In this document: in pieces, positions 34,701 to 47,143 of the stretch
Layout of the letters: each line of letters opens with the position of its first letter
Position numbering within the stretch: the stretch's first letter is position 1
Source: Amoebophrya sp. A120
Taxonomy: Eukaryota; Sar; Dinophyceae; Syndiniales; Amoebophryaceae
Length of the DNA: 64,000 nt
Assembly (NCBI GenBank): GCA_905178155.1
Contig: CAJINV010000009.1
Location: 789,349-853,348, forward strand
Reading direction: 5' to 3'
Notes under the pieces: model-generated
What the model was told of the DNA's origin: nothing
The model's database searches: none
Seen by the model: the letters and a program-made list of their open reading frames with translations, nothing else
Position numbers and translations under genes: made by a program

Positions 34701-37700
34701 TGGGGGACGGAAAGTTGCGCCATGTTCCCATGTTTGGCAACATTTGGAAGCGCATGATGTTTCGCGGACTGACGTGCGACGAGCTAGATAAGTACATGGC
34801 CTGTGGCCCTTTTTTGATGTACGTCCACCTCATGTTTGGTAAGATGGTCGACGGTGGGGGACAAGAAGTAGCTGGGGAGAGCAGCCAAACGGGCCAATCC
34901 AAGTCTGACATTTTATCACTGCTGGCAACACTGGAACGCGATCTCCGGCGGGTGCACAACCCACTGAAAATGATTTTGCAGTACTACAAGCCACCTGTTA
35001 CCGCGGCACCATCTTCTCCATTGTCAACACCTGATGGCACTTCTGGCAGCATACCGATGATACGCGTTGCCGTGGTGACGTGTGGGACTTCGCAACTCCA
35101 CTCCCAGGCCGACATCAGTGACGCTGCGGCAGCCATCGCAGAAGCGGGCAAAAACGTCGGCCAGGAGGCGCCTCCTAGCGTCCGCGAAGTATCCTTCCAC
35201 ATGGTCGCGGTACAACTAGACCCAAGGATCCGGCTGCGCGACAGGGCCGCGTGCTTTCGCCACCCTATCGCTGCCGGCGTGATGAAAGCGCTAGAGTTTG
35301 CAGCGGACAACTTCGACCTTGTGCTAGTTTTGTCCCCGTTGCTGCATCTTCAGAACTTCCGTCCAGGTGGAGAAGCGCTGGTGAAGCCGGCGCGACTAAA
35401 GAGTATATTCCGAACTCTCTTCGCACCGGCAGCGAGACTGATGGTGGCAAGTAGAGAAAACCGTAATATCGCGGACGAAACGTCTTTCGATTCGGATGAA
35501 CGAAGTCAAATGACGCTGAACGTCGTCGGTTTTCCAACGTGGTACAACGATGCAGACTTGGACGGCAACGCGAACACGAAACACTGGCGGTGGCCGGTCC
35601 GGTACATTCGTCGCCAGTACTGGAAAGTCAAATACGAAATACCGCCCACGGGAAGCTCCACGGTGCTGAATGTTGAGTCGTCCCCTGAAGTAGATGTTGC
35701 TGGCGTGACAGAAAAGCGCTCCATAACCGGTCCTGAGCTGCCTTCTCCGGAATCCATGACGTGCTTCGGCGGCCACAGCACCAGCGGCACACGCATCTAC
35801 CGCTCGGAAACGCTGAAAAAGCTCGTGAAGCGGCTGCAAAACCAGCTGCACGTACCCCAGGATGGAGGTTCCTGGCTAGTCGCGCTTGACTTGGCGGCAC
35901 ACGAGGCTGCGGAAGCGGAGCTGGAGGTGAAAAAGAAATCAAAATCGGAAAAAGGCATGAATTTCTCTTCCAAGGACCCGCTGACCGTTCGCATGGTTCC
36001 GACGGCCCACACCTGTATCGTAAGAAGTGCTATAGGCGGAATCAAAACCACGTCGGAGGAACAGCAAGCGACGCACAGAAAGAACGGAAACGAGCGAAAA
36101 AAAGCCGGGAAAAGACCAGTCACCACCACCCTGCACGAGCGATCGTATCTGGAGGTGGCAAAAATGGATCGCTTTCTCTCAGAAGTTTTTGAGGTGGAGC
36201 AGGCAGAGTTCGTGGTTCCCAACCTAGTTGTGCGCGGCGCAGCTGCAAACTTGCCGACCGCCGCGCAAACTGGAACCATCCAAGAGGAAGCACGCAAAAA
36301 CCTGCAGCAGCTCTACCAGGCTACCCACAAGGCCACCGGTGCGTCGGACTTTTTCTCCGGGTTTTTGCGGCGGCAAGAAGACATGGAGGTGTTGCTGTGG
36401 CATCTGGTCGCGAAGCCCGCGCTCGGAGACGACGAACTATCGTTACTCACGGCGGTGAGTTTCGACGCTGACACGGGGTATCCGATCGTTGAAGATTTGC
36501 TCTTTCACGGGTACAGAGACAACGTTGGATCTACTGCGGCTCAAGCTCAGGCACGTGCGCGACCTCCGGACAAACCAAATACAGACGCTCCAATCGCTCA
36601 TCTGTCGCAATCTCAATTGGAGCCGGTTCTGCACCGCCACTGTCTTTTTCTGTCACCGAAGGCTGGCAATTTGCTCGGAAAGTTCCTCGGCGTCGTGCAG
36701 CCGGTCTGTGTTCGACAGGCGCAAAGCAATGCCTTATCGAAAGTCGTTGCTTGGTGGGAAAGCTACAGCGTTGCAGGTTCCTCGGATTCGCCAGACGTGC
36801 TGGGGACTTCAGCATCAGCGAGCGGGGATTTGGTCTCACAAAGCAGTTCCACGACGAGTTTCTCAACTCCATCGACACCAATTCGCCGCGCCTTGCTCTG
36901 GAAGTCCTTCGCATTGAACGCGTTTCGAGCTGTTTCAGCTGCAGGAGCACCAGGAGCTTATCAGTCTGGGTCTTTTTCTGCTTCAAGCACTGGCGCACCG
37001 ACTGGAACAACGGCAAACCTGTTTCCCTGGTCCCCGGACCTGGACCTCGAGTTGACAACCAGTGACCCAAGCGGTGTGCAGAAGCGAGTGCTGAAGGACC
37101 TTTCTGCGTCGTTGAAGCCGGGAACGACCTCCTTCGAGTGGTCTTCTACTAGCATGGAGGAAGGAAAAGACGACTTCAAGGACGAATTCGAGACGAAATT
37201 TCTCTACGCCCCACTGACCTGGCACGACGAAGACACCGCGGTGAATCTCAACGTGGATCTGAGCTGGAAAGTTGCTCCAAAAAGAACGAATCATCCCCAC
37301 GATGGGACGGACTACGACGCAACCAGAGTGGAGGGAGATGATCGACCGACAAATCAGGGCGGTGAGCGCCACGATCTCAATGCAGATGAAGGTGGTAGTC
37401 CGACATCAGACGAAGATCTTTCAGACGAATTGTTTTCCCTTCCGATACGGAATTCGGCCGGCACTGCTACTGCAGGTCATCATCGCACGACGGGGCGGGA
37501 AACCGTCGCGCCAGCAAGCCGCCTTCATTTCACTGAACAAACAGACGAATTCAGTTTGCAAGAGGTCCTGGATACGTACGGGGCGGAGAAAATCTTCAGC
37601 GACCCAGATTACGGCGTCGAGCACTTTGGCTGCAAGAGCTCGAACTTTGGAAGTGAAAGTGATGGTGATGGCGAGCATGAGGTAGGCCGAAATACAAATT

Positions 37701-37801
37701 TCGGTGATGGAGGTGTAAGACTCTCAAGACACAACGCTTGTCCTCCGCGCCATTGCACCGCGACTGCATGTGAGTTTGAAGATGATTTTGTACACATTTG
37801 A
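31704..37801 (+). CDS. Giant protein of unknown function, 2 exons
   Basis: Exons 31704-32219 and 32432-37801, joined by a GT-AG intron in phase 0; 1961 residues. The first exon encodes an aromatic-rich N-terminus (FLMHSVGTFFPWHLHYVP). The long second exon alternates ordered blocks and Lys/Glu/Ser-rich linkers. One ordered block near residues 1010-1180 looks like an alpha/beta fold: IRVAVVTCGTSQLHSQADIS, VSFHMVAVQLDPRIRLRDRA, FDLVLVLSPLLHLQNF and LNVVGFPTWYNDADLDGN. Other structured stretches include KTFLHIDNVQAMFTDLVEVG and FGNIWKRMMFRGLTCDELDK. No catalytic motif was recognised and I assign no function. A good GTGAGT donor-like site lies just before the stop (near 37769), so a further 3' exon is possible but could not be fixed. 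Confidence 0.7.
32220..32431 (+). other. Canonical GT-AG intron of the giant unknown gene
   Basis: Donor ACCACG|GTGTAT, acceptor CTTTATCAG|GACAAG, phase 0. The acceptor must be this one or later, because the downstream frame has a stop at 32402. No inverted repeats. Confidence 0.7.
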
Positions 37802-38161
37802 AGAAATAGGGAAAAACAACTCGATTGGTAAGTGCTATCATCGACAGGACAATTTTGAGTTTTTGCAGCCTCTGGCGTCCGGAGTGTGCAGTCTTGGTGC
37901 AGTTCTTCTTCAATGTGATACTCTATTCAACACTCTAGAACTAGACAAAACGTCTATCCGCAAGTGAAAATGATCGACCCTGTTGTAATTGCCGGCTTGT
38001 AAAAGCAGTTTCATGATGTCTTTGCCATTCCACAACCTCCGCGATTTTTTAGTGTTCGTTTTCAGTTGCAACAGCCGTATTTGACGTTGGCAAAATGAAG
38101 CCGCCGGACTCTGCGTGTTCAGTTTGACGGGAGAATCACGCCCCTCTGTTGCAGCAAGAAC
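37802..38161. other. Intergenic or unresolved 3' exon region
   Basis: A 360-bp gap after the giant gene. It contains TTTTCAG-type acceptor candidates near 38066, and the preceding exon ends with a GTGAGT sequence. No splice form gave a convincing extension. Confidence 0.4.
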
Positions 38162-39165
38162 ATGGTGCCTCGCGGCATCTTCCGCGAAGCTACTCCCGTC
38201 ATGGGAGGAACTTCCAGCTCGAAAACAAGATTCCGCGAGACGAGTTCGGTCGTTCGCACAAATAACGTGTGTCTTCGGTTGTTGGGACTGATTTATTTCA
38301 GTCTCCGCACGGACCTCTCCCGCGCCAGCGTAGACGAAATGGACAGCGACTTCCTCGGCGAGTTCTTCCAGAAAAGTGGGAATCACGAGCAATTCCTCAT
38401 GCTGATTTACTCAAGTGAGAATCAGAATTGCTTTGAAGGCGATGCGGCCAACTGCAGAGAAGCGCTGTCGTTATTGAGCCGCGCAGAAGACCTGATTGCC
38501 GATCAACCAAGTGGCGAGATGGTGCCGATGGGAAAGATTGGAGTCGACAGCGAGGAAGGAAAGCACGTAGAGAACTGATTCACATTTTGCTCCTGTCAAA
38601 TGAATGTAGTACCGTATACAAAAAAGAAAAACTAAACCGTTTTTGCAACGTGAAACTGAAAGTAGAAGCTTGTCTTTTCTAGTCGAAAGAATGTGAATGA
38701 GAAGCGAAGAAGATCCGAGGTTTTTCGTCCAAACTTGGTGTCGAATTAGGAATGCGCAACAAGGCAAAGTAAAATGAAACAAACCAGTTCGCCGCGAAGG
38801 AGGGAGTGGTCTTCAAATCAGCTGCGGACAAGTTGCCCCAACTGCGGTTTTACTACTGGAAAAAAGGCATGCCAAAAGTCAGCTTCGAGGAAATCGCGAT
38901 CCCGTTGCCCATGGAGCAAGAAACGAGGTCCGCAGAGGAGAACGCGGTCACCTTGGTAACGCGGATAAACTCGGCACACGCGAAAGTCGGCATTCCACGT
39001 CCCGCCCTGGTGGTGCCGCCAACATTTCGCAAGACGCAAGCTATAGCAGGGGAGAAATCAAGTAGTTCCAAGAAGAAAAACAAAAAACGAATTGATGCAC
39101 CGCAGGTAGATCAGCTGCAATTCGGACCTTCGATTAAGATCTCACAGTCAGGGGCTGATCTTTGA
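38162..39165 (+). CDS. Thioredoxin-fold protein lacking the CxxC active site, 2 exons
   Basis: Exons 38162-38566 and 38788-39165, phase 0; 260 residues. A hydrophobic stretch at residues 36-48 (VCLRLLGLIYFSL) looks like an internal signal or anchor. It is followed by a thioredoxin-like pattern: strand QFLMLIYSSE, a helix, strand VPMGKIGVDSE, then KLPQLRFYYWKKG with the cis-proline position at Pro152. Where thioredoxins have CxxC, this protein has NQNCFEGDAANC, so ordinary disulphide exchange is unlikely. The protein aligns with the gene immediately downstream, and the introns fall at the same place (before FAAKEG here, LAEKEG there), so the two are tandem paralogues. It probably acts in the secretory pathway as a redox-inactive binding member. 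The start codon is the first ATG after an in-frame stop, but an upstream exon is possible. Confidence 0.7.
38567..38787 (+). other. Canonical GT-AG intron, thioredoxin paralogue A
   Basis: Donor AAGCAC|GTAGAG, acceptor CAAACCAG|TTCGCC, phase 0. The position is equivalent to the intron of the downstream paralogue. Confidence 0.78.
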
Positions 39166-39545
39166 AGGAAATGTTTACTACTCTGCTCTCACAAGCCCTA
39201 TCGCGCACGGCTGCAGCATTCTTGTAGTTACAAAATCGCACACAATCATGATTTTCTCAGCGCCCACGCTTTCTTTCAAACGAAGAAGAAGAAGAGCCAC
39301 CAGAATCCTTGAAACTCGGAAAGTTTCTCAACAAGGAATCTGATATGTCATCTGTCGTGTTTGTCACATCACACGGACACGCCAACGTCATATTATACTG
39401 TGCCTATGCTAGACACTGAATTTTGATCAGTTCGACAAGACCGACGATTTCGATCAACGTCTTTTCTCGTTTCGAAACCCTGTCACACATCTAGGCTATT
39501 GATCCCAAAGAATTATTTTCGTTCGTAGAACGCAAAACGAAAAAA
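39166..39545. other. Intergenic between thioredoxin paralogues
   Basis: 380 bp with no open frame of note and no repeats. Confidence 0.5.
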
Positions 39546-40136
39546 ATGTTGCGACTCGTCCTCGCGTCGCTCATCACGCTCTCCACACAAAGGACCGCTG
39601 TAGCCCTGAAGGAGGTTTCTGCGTCTATTCTGGATGACCTGAAAACTCCGTATCTGGTGGAGTTCTACTCTAAATTTTGCGGTTCCTGCACCGAATTCAT
39701 GCCGACAGTGGAAAAGACGGAGAAGCTCTTGAAGAAAGCAGTGCCAGTAGGAAAAATCAATATCGAGGACAAACCTGGAAGAGAGGTAAGTTATGTTGAA
39801 TAAGACATTGAGCGTGCACAACTTGTACTTTTTCTTTTTGCCCCACCGCATCCTATAGATCCTGGAACTGCAGCACATTGCTTCTCTGACTCTGTGTTTT
39901 TCCGCGATAAGAAGGGCACAAAAACAATTTCATTTTCCATTTCAATCCAGCTTGCGGAGAAGGAGGGCGCGCTGGAAGATGGCTTGCCTTCCCTGCGTTT
40001 GTACTACAAAGACGGCGACACAGTCAGTTTCGAGCGCATTCTCGAGCCAGACACGGTTGACTTCCCCCCCGCGGAAACCCTTGCGAAGAAGGTAAAGGCC
40101 ACTTTGAAGAAAATCGGTAAGAGTGGCGAACTGTAA
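39546..40136 (+). CDS. Small secretory-pathway thioredoxin/PDI-like protein (CGSC), 2 exons
   Basis: Exons 39546-39785 and 39951-40136, phase 0; 141 residues. A signal peptide is evident (MLRLVLASLITLSTQRTAVA), followed by a single thioredoxin domain: strand YLVEFYSKF, active site CGSC at residues 45-48, helix TEFMPTVEKTEKLL, strand VGKINIED, cis-Pro93 in GLPSLRLYYKDG, and a final helix. The family catalyses thiol-disulphide exchange, and an oxidising or isomerising role in the ER is likely. The C-terminus KSGEL is only weakly KDEL-like. CGSC is less common than the CGHC of PDI or the CGPC of thioredoxin. The ATG is in good context (AAAAAATGTTG). It sits directly after its CxxC-less paralogue on the same strand. 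Confidence 0.85.
39786..39950 (+). other. Canonical GT-AG intron, thioredoxin paralogue B
   Basis: Donor AGAGAG|GTAAGT (textbook donor), acceptor TTTCAATCCAG|CTTGCG, phase 0. Same position as in the paralogue upstream. Confidence 0.88.
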
Positions 40137-41195
40137 ATGCGGTTGTGCCGCGGCTTTGTTGATGATGCCACTAGTTGTGGGAGATCTTGCTAGATACAAA
40201 GCGCTAAAGGAAGACTGCGCGCTTCTGCAATACAACAGCCAGACCCTCCTGTCATCTGTGGAATCATTAATCCAGTAGACCAATTTGTCGCATGAAAAAA
40301 ATCCTGGGTGCAGCTCAAGGTCAAGCGCACATACAAGACTACCGTGCGACCAGGTTCAGGAGGACTTGGACTGGCAGAAGGCGACTTTTCTGTCCACTGA
40401 TATGAGAACAACCTGTACTTCACAGGATGTTGATTCTCGCGCGAAGGCAATCACGATTTTCGCTCATCTTGATCGTTGATCGTCCTCCTTGTTTCGGCTG
40501 TTGGATACATAGAAGTCGTGCGTGGATAGAAAAAAAAAGGCAAAGAGCAGTCGAGCAGATCTTCATTCCTATTCAGTGACAGTGATTGCCGAAGATCTTC
40601 TGGACATGAGCAATTCGTCTGGTGTAAGAAGTTGGTTGCGTAAGCTGCAGCAAGAAAGATCTAGCTAGTAATCGCGATGCGTTTGCTTACGGCTTTTACG
40701 CCACAAGATCCTACACGGTACTTCACGCGCCATCCAGCGGTAACAGCGAATTTAAAGATTTGATAGTGATACACTTTTTACTATGTGTGCAAAGGGAAAG
40801 GGATGCTGGAGCTGGTTTTCTTCACTGCGATGGCTAAGACGATGAGCAATCGCAATGTACAACAAAGCCCGTGCCAGCTTTTGATAGTGAAGATACTTGA
40901 TACAAGAGTGTCGGCATATTCCATTTGATTTTGATCTTGTCAACTCTAGAATGATCGTGCAAAAATGAAAATCGTCTTCATCGTTTGATATATTTCATCT
41001 CATCTCCTACCTTTAGTTTATGTTTTGGTTTTGGATCATGACTTGTTTTCCGTCCGTATTTATACGTAGACACTGCAAGCTATTGTCATAGATATATTTA
41101 CTACGTACGATAGTGCCACGAGCACGACTAAATTCTTTATTTTTCTACATCACAAAGAAAGGCCGGCATTTGCATGCCACCTCAGCCCTGACCTT
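40137..41195. other. Intergenic, nothing recognised
   Basis: About 1.06 kb, AT-rich toward its 3' half. Minor frames at 40190-40450 (minus) and 40285-40479 (plus) have no domain. Confidence 0.5.
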
Positions 41196-44100
41196 ATGTC
41201 AACAGACAAAAGAATGTGCACAATTAGAAAGATTGAAAGAAGCCGGGCTAAGGTCCTGCATTGGATTCTTTTTCTCGTCGCCGGGGGATTTTTCGATACC
41301 TGGCAAGCAATCGCAACGGGCATTCGTGGAAAAACCGCCACGGCTTCTGCCACTTTAAGTAGGCAGGAAGACGCTTCAGCTTTTTCCAGACCTAGCAGTG
41401 CCGGCGATGCACATCCGGTCGCTTCTCCGGTCCGCAAAATAAAGACTGACGCGAAGCAGATCCTGGGCGGCCCCCGCAGCTGGGAAATGCAATCTTTCGC
41501 CCAGCAGCTCCTCGCCAATGCTCTTGACGAAGGTAAAGAGCCAGGAACTGAAGGCACTGGAGAATCATCTGGGTCGACTTCCTCTGCTTCGCCGGCTTCC
41601 AATTATGCAAATGACAGTGTAAGTGTTGTTACTCCAGATGCTGACGTGCGGAGGAACCATAAAGGTAACAAAATCTTTGCGCCAAGAGCCTGGGCGGCTT
41701 CAGGACGACGCGCCGCAGACGAGCTAAACCGAGCGGCGTCGCAGGTCGTGTCATCGATCACTCCAAGCGACAGTAACACAGAGGAAGATGCGACCCTCCT
41801 CATCCATAGCGGACGAGATGTAGATGATCCCAGCTTGTTAATGTCCTTGCTTGCTAAGGCGAAGGCGACAACTAGGCAAGATGAAGCACTAGTAGCTAAG
41901 CGCCGCGAAGGTGGTGAATCAGCTTTCCCGATCGTCGAGAAATACGCTGCTCTAGAAGGAAAGGGCTCGAGCATCCTCGAGCGGCAAGCCTCTCTTCAGG
42001 TTCAGCAACAAAGTTCATCTACGACTGGTGCTGCTCCTGAACTCACGACACGCACCGTGCCTGAAGTGCAGCAGTCGTATTCGCATCCAGAAGCAGGAGG
42101 AGCAAGTAACCCAAATGGCTCATATTTCGTCCAACCCGAGAACTGTCTGATGCCCATGCCACCTTTTCCGGGAACAGCAGCAGAACGACTGTACAGTAAC
42201 GGCGCACCATCGATTCGTGTTCAGGACGAATTGTGCAACTCCTCTTATTTTCAGTGCAGCGGCGAGCCACTCGATAACTTTTTCGCACAATACGGCAGTG
42301 CGTACTTCGTCTGCCCGCCACAAAGAGGCGAGCGAACGCCATGGCCACCGGTGCCGGAGATGATGAACTCTTCTCATTTTTTCCAATCTTCGTGGTCGGG
42401 ACCTTCAGAAAGCGCTGCTGGCGCAGCTAGCACACCGTTTCTACATGAGAGCATGATCGGCCGAGGTCCTTCGTCAGCGATGCATCATGAAGACTGGCAT
42501 GTGAGACAAGATTCCGCCATGGCCGCTGCTGCACACGTCAAAAGCTGCATCGAACATGTCAGAGCGCTAGCGGCGCAGGCTGTAGAAAGGAAAACGACGA
42601 CGCTTGACCTGAATACCTCTGGTGCGGCTTCAAGCTCTTGCGGAAGTGTTCCTCAGCCCGCTGGATTAGGACATCAAGCACGACAAGGGGCATCTGCCTC
42701 TAGTTGTGCTTCCGACTCTCTCCTAGCTAGGCATGATTCGGACGACCCACAATTCGACTACGCAAATCCAGATCATGATCAGCAGGTCTTCCGTGACTAC
42801 AGCTACTTTGACGTATCACCAAAGCCTCCTGTGATCTGTGACGATCCAGCTTTTCATGATGCGACAGGAAGTGCATGGGACGACACATCAGAGACAGAAT
42901 CCCGGCACGGGCAGCCGCCGGAAGGATGGATTTGGGTTCCGAAGGCGAAGCAACAACTGGCTGCTGACGTTGAGCCCGAGGAAACTGCAACCAGCAACAT
43001 GCGAGACGGCCGGAAACGCAAATCACCCAAGAAGCGTAAGCAAGATCATGGAGATGCGCTGTTCAGGCGTCAGTCTGCCATCGCAACCACAGGCGTCAGT
43101 CCGCGAACGCAACCACCAGAATTCATTTCGAGGGATGGCACTGGCCAGCATGAACTGCAGTCGGCTGAGCAGCATGCAGATGCAGCAGAAGATGCAAATA
43201 AGGAACGGGAACGGCCAAGTTCTGGGGGTCATCCATATGAGGCTCCTTTCTCACACGCTGGAGCAGCGCACAAGACCACCGGATGCAACGGCTATACCGC
43301 AGGCCAACGCACTGCCTATTACGCAGGCCAGTCCATTCACCACGTGGAAGCAGGGGCAGGCACCAGTCACGTTGCAGATCGACAGCCAGCGCCAGACGAG
43401 GTACCTCCTGAGTACCAAGCGTTGTGTTCCACCTACACGCAATCACGGCAACAGCTCCCGCACGCAGGTCGACCTTATCCGTCCCCTGCAGCTGCTCCGC
43501 CCCCGGGTTTTGTTTTTGCCGACGAGTACGGGACGCCGCTTGCTTCGGGAGGTCCTTTGGAACTGACACGTCAACTCCCTCCAATGCCGACGCCTCCAGA
43601 TTTTTGGGTCTGGAACAACCGTACAAATCACTACGAAACAATCATGCAGCCCGGCACCAGTTCTAGTTTGTGCACAACGATGTGGAGCAGGGGCCGAACT
43701 GAAGTTGTCAAGTCGGGAATATTGTGTTGTGCAGCCGAATCGTTCAGGCGCGCAGATGCAGCGGCTGGTGCGCACCACAGCGGGACCACGGAGAGCCATT
43801 TCGTGGACCGGACTATGGCAACGACGCTGCCAACGGTCACGGTGCGCGAAGCGGCGGAGAGGTGGTTGGCTATGCAGGCACGGCAAAGCTTGAAGGCGGG
43901 AGCAGAGACGCGATCGAGTTCTGTTCACAATCAAGGTTCTTCTATCACCAGTTCCAGTTGTACCGATCAGGCCAACATGACTTCGCAGCGTGCGGGCACT
44001 TCGTCGTCATCATCTGACGTTACCGGTAGGGAAACTTCAGTGACGGCGGCCAACATCCGGAAAAAAGAAAGACAGAAGGCAGACAAGAAACTGAAATCAA

Positions 44101-45984
44101 AGGCTCGAGGTTCTTGTGAGGACCATGGGCTTTTTGCAGATGGCACCTACACTACGAAAGAAGACGCGAGGTTCAGCGGTAGTGCAAAGAGCGCTCCTGC
44201 TGCAACAAAGACCAAGAAAAAGAAAAAGCGCGCAGCGAAGAAACCTACCGCACTTGAACTTGTTCGACCGGTGTTACCTGTAGGCGAACAATCGCGGTAC
44301 TTCTACGGAAGCCCCCAGAGCGCTTCCGGAACATCAGGAAGCAGCGCAGCTCACCTTTCCGATCGTGCAATCGCAAGGCCAAAACCAAGGCCGAAGTTCC
44401 TCTGCGGACCGGGGAGCCACATTAAGTCGCTCGTACGGCGATGCGGCGCTGGGTCTTCCGGACCGTTGTCTGGCTTTTTGCCGCCCCTACAGATGATGGA
44501 ACCTGTCCCGGAAACTGACTCTGTAGACGAGCAAGAGGAATCGCGAGAGGAAAATCTGATTTTTTCCTTTCCAGGACCAGGCATGGGCGATAAAGATAAC
44601 CAGGGTAAAATCAAAGCAGACAATGGCACCGTGCTGGAGGTGGAGAAAGCGCAAACAGAAACATCAGCCCCGTCTATTGGCTCTGCCTCCTCTTCTTCCA
44701 ATAGCGGATCTTCGTTTGAATTCCCGCTCTCGCTAGAGAGTCCAGCAAGTACAGGAGAATTTTTGGAAGATTCTGCAACAGTGTCTACTCTGGCTGTCTC
44801 AGGCCGTGGCTCAACCCAACAAATAGGCTCAGCGCCGGTCACGTTGAATCCTGCCGCCTGGCTGAACGGCGCCACGCCTGAGGTTTTAGCATCAGACATT
44901 GATCAGCGAGATGATCAAGATCATTTCCCGAAAGACATGCACATGGAGTGGCTCACGTCGAGCTCGAGCAAAGAAGACCTGAATCCGCCCGAAAAATTGT
45001 CGATATCGCGCCAGTCCACTGCTTCCCCTGCTGGTCCGCGACCCATGGAGACTAGCGCTCCTTCGAGTCCGACTGAGATGGAGAGAGAAGCCGGCCTCCC
45101 CGAGGCTGGTGCAACATTCGACCGAGCTCCGACCGAAAAGTCCGAGACCGATGCGTTAGACTCAAACGCAGATTTTTCCGATGCGTACTATAACCCCTAC
45201 GACCAATATCTGCAAGTGCGCCCTGCAGAGGAGCTGCGAAGTCTGTTCAGCCACTTACCCGAAAGATACCGGAGCTGGGTGGAAGGAGAGCAGCAAGACA
45301 CTAGAACAGGTTCCGATTACGGACGATACGAAGCATGGACTGGTCGGTCAGGCTGGACAAAAAACCACGACGATGTGCCTTATTCTAGTTCTATTGCTGT
45401 CTCGTCACGGTGGAATCATCACCGACCTGAAAGTCGCCACGACTATTCAACCGGTCGCGGTTTCGATACCGGAGACGCATGGACCCAAACCCAGCACAGG
45501 GCGGAGCGCGCGTCGACAGGTGGGGGAAAAAATACTCAGTGGAAATACGGGGCGGGGGGGCCACACCCAAGTGATGAAGGTACTGCTGCTTGAGGATTCC
45601 CCTCGGGAATGTATACAACGACAACGTGTGTATTCTCCCTTTTGAGTCTGATGATCTTTACGCACCGCACTTATTTCTATCGCTTGATGCTTTCAGTGAC
45701 TACGTACGAGTACAAGAAGACTTTCATGGTTTGAACCCGGCTGATTGTGATATTCTCCTCCTCTTAATCCTTCAGGTTCCTGGTCGTCCTGGAAAGCAGA
45801 GGGTGGCTACACCACTGCGCACGTCGACGAACGGAATACGCGAGAGCGTTACAAGGCATCTTCTTCTTCCGGCCCTCGACGACCTCAACGCAATGGCCAC
45901 AGAGAGCGAGAAGCCACCGCACCAAGGACAAGGACGAAGGCGTACACAGACAGATATGGCAGGGAATGGCGGAAAGTTGCATAG
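41196..45984 (+). CDS. Long low-complexity protein with N-terminal hydrophobic segment, 2 exons
   Basis: Exons 41196-45579 and 45776-45984, phase 1; 1530 residues. A hydrophobic stretch near residues 22-40 (VLHWILFLVAGGFFDTWQAI) could be a signal anchor. The rest is Ser/Ala/Glu/Gln-rich and mostly disordered in appearance. Basic runs RKRKSPKKRK and KTKKKKKRAAKK resemble nuclear localisation signals, which conflicts with a secretory signal; one of the two readings must be wrong. Three short aromatic motifs recur: PPEGWIWVPK, PPPGFVFADE and PPDFWVWNN, a proline pair followed by a Trp/Phe-rich core. The C-terminal part is rich in Arg, Trp, Tyr and Gly, and exon 2 continues that composition, which supports the splice. 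No catalytic domain was recognised. Confidence 0.65.
45580..45775 (+). other. Canonical GT-AG intron of the low-complexity gene
   Basis: Donor GATGAAG|GTACTG, acceptor AATCCTTCAG|GTTCC, phase 1 on both sides (Glu-Gly-Ser-Trp). Confidence 0.75.
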
Positions 45985-47143
45985 ATTGATAAACAAGCAC
46001 GGCGGCTGTAGTCTACTTCTGTCCTCATATTTCAGAGCTACAAGAATAATTTTAGGCGAATTTCTTATTGTCGGTCGTAAGGCCGTAAACATGTAATTTC
46101 ATATGACACCCGAGATTTTCTTATCTTTTCGCTCTCGAGGCGACACACCAATGTCCTGGCGCAGCCATTCTTTTTCATGCATGTCGCTTCTAGATGAGTC
46201 GATGCATAATTTTGAAGGCAAGACAGCTGACCGCTGCCTACTGTCAACATGTCTGATCATATAGAAGCGCCGTCTTTTTTTGTTTTTCTGCTTCTTGCGC
46301 TTACGTTCCTGCTAAAATCAATGCACATAGCAGGTCGTATGATCTTGTTCTACAACTTCGCACAGTTTTTAGATGTTCAGACGCACCATTTCACTTCACA
46401 TATAGTAGGTACTTATGTGCTTACATCTTTCATCTTTAACTGTGCCTACTAACGCCTGCAAAAAAAAAAAACGAGGACATCGAATTTTCCGTTTTGTGAT
46501 TATCAAAAATCAATCTGGATATTTGCGAACTTTTGTCGGCCGCCTGTTAAAACAAAGCAAAGGCTTAGGTATTTCAGCCAAAGCGAAAACAGAAACCAAA
46601 AGATGCGCACCCGCATCATCCTTTTTTTGTCGCCCCACCGGCATCAACAAGCCAGCGAGCAAAAGTTTTGTGCTGGTGTTCGTGTTCGCTGCAGTCTCTA
46701 CATTTATTTTTACTCCTCGCACAGTGTCAGCGCATACGCATAGTGGTCAGACGCAAATTCTTTTGGTCATCGGCTCGAGCTAATGTTTTTTCGTCACATC
46801 CTGCATAGTTCGTCGTGTTGTTTTTTTCGTTAAGTACACTTCGTTGGTTTTTTTATGTCGGAAGCGGAGGGTTTTTTCATTTAAATTTTGTTCTCCTGCA
46901 GCTGTGTATTCAATGCAGAGCAGCGCCGGTTTTTCATCACGACGATCGCAGTAGGTTGTTTGCAGGGAATCAAAAAACCGGGCGGCAGTAGACTCTGTTC
47001 GACGTGCTTTCGATTGTTTTTTGGCTCTCTCCTAGTTCGCGTGAGGACCATCGAGAAACCACATAATTCGTTTTTCGTAGTAGTCGTCGTTCCCGAAATA
47101 TTAGTTCAAATTCTGCTAGAGCGTAATCATCAACATCAGCAGC
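45985..47143. other. Intergenic; possible small membrane ORF at 46249-46452
   Basis: About 1.16 kb with many poly-T runs. A 67-codon frame at 46249-46452 starts MSDHIEAPSFFVFLLLALTF and has one hydrophobic helix. There is no further support, so it is not called as a gene. Nothing else was recognised. Confidence 0.4.

Noticed and set aside
37765-38161. GTGAGT donor near 37769 that could extend the giant gene into the 38162 exon
   Set aside because: The phases do not fit: the donor is phase 1 and the frame at 38162 needs another phase with the available AG sites. The 38162 protein is also better explained as a thioredoxin paralogue of its downstream neighbour.
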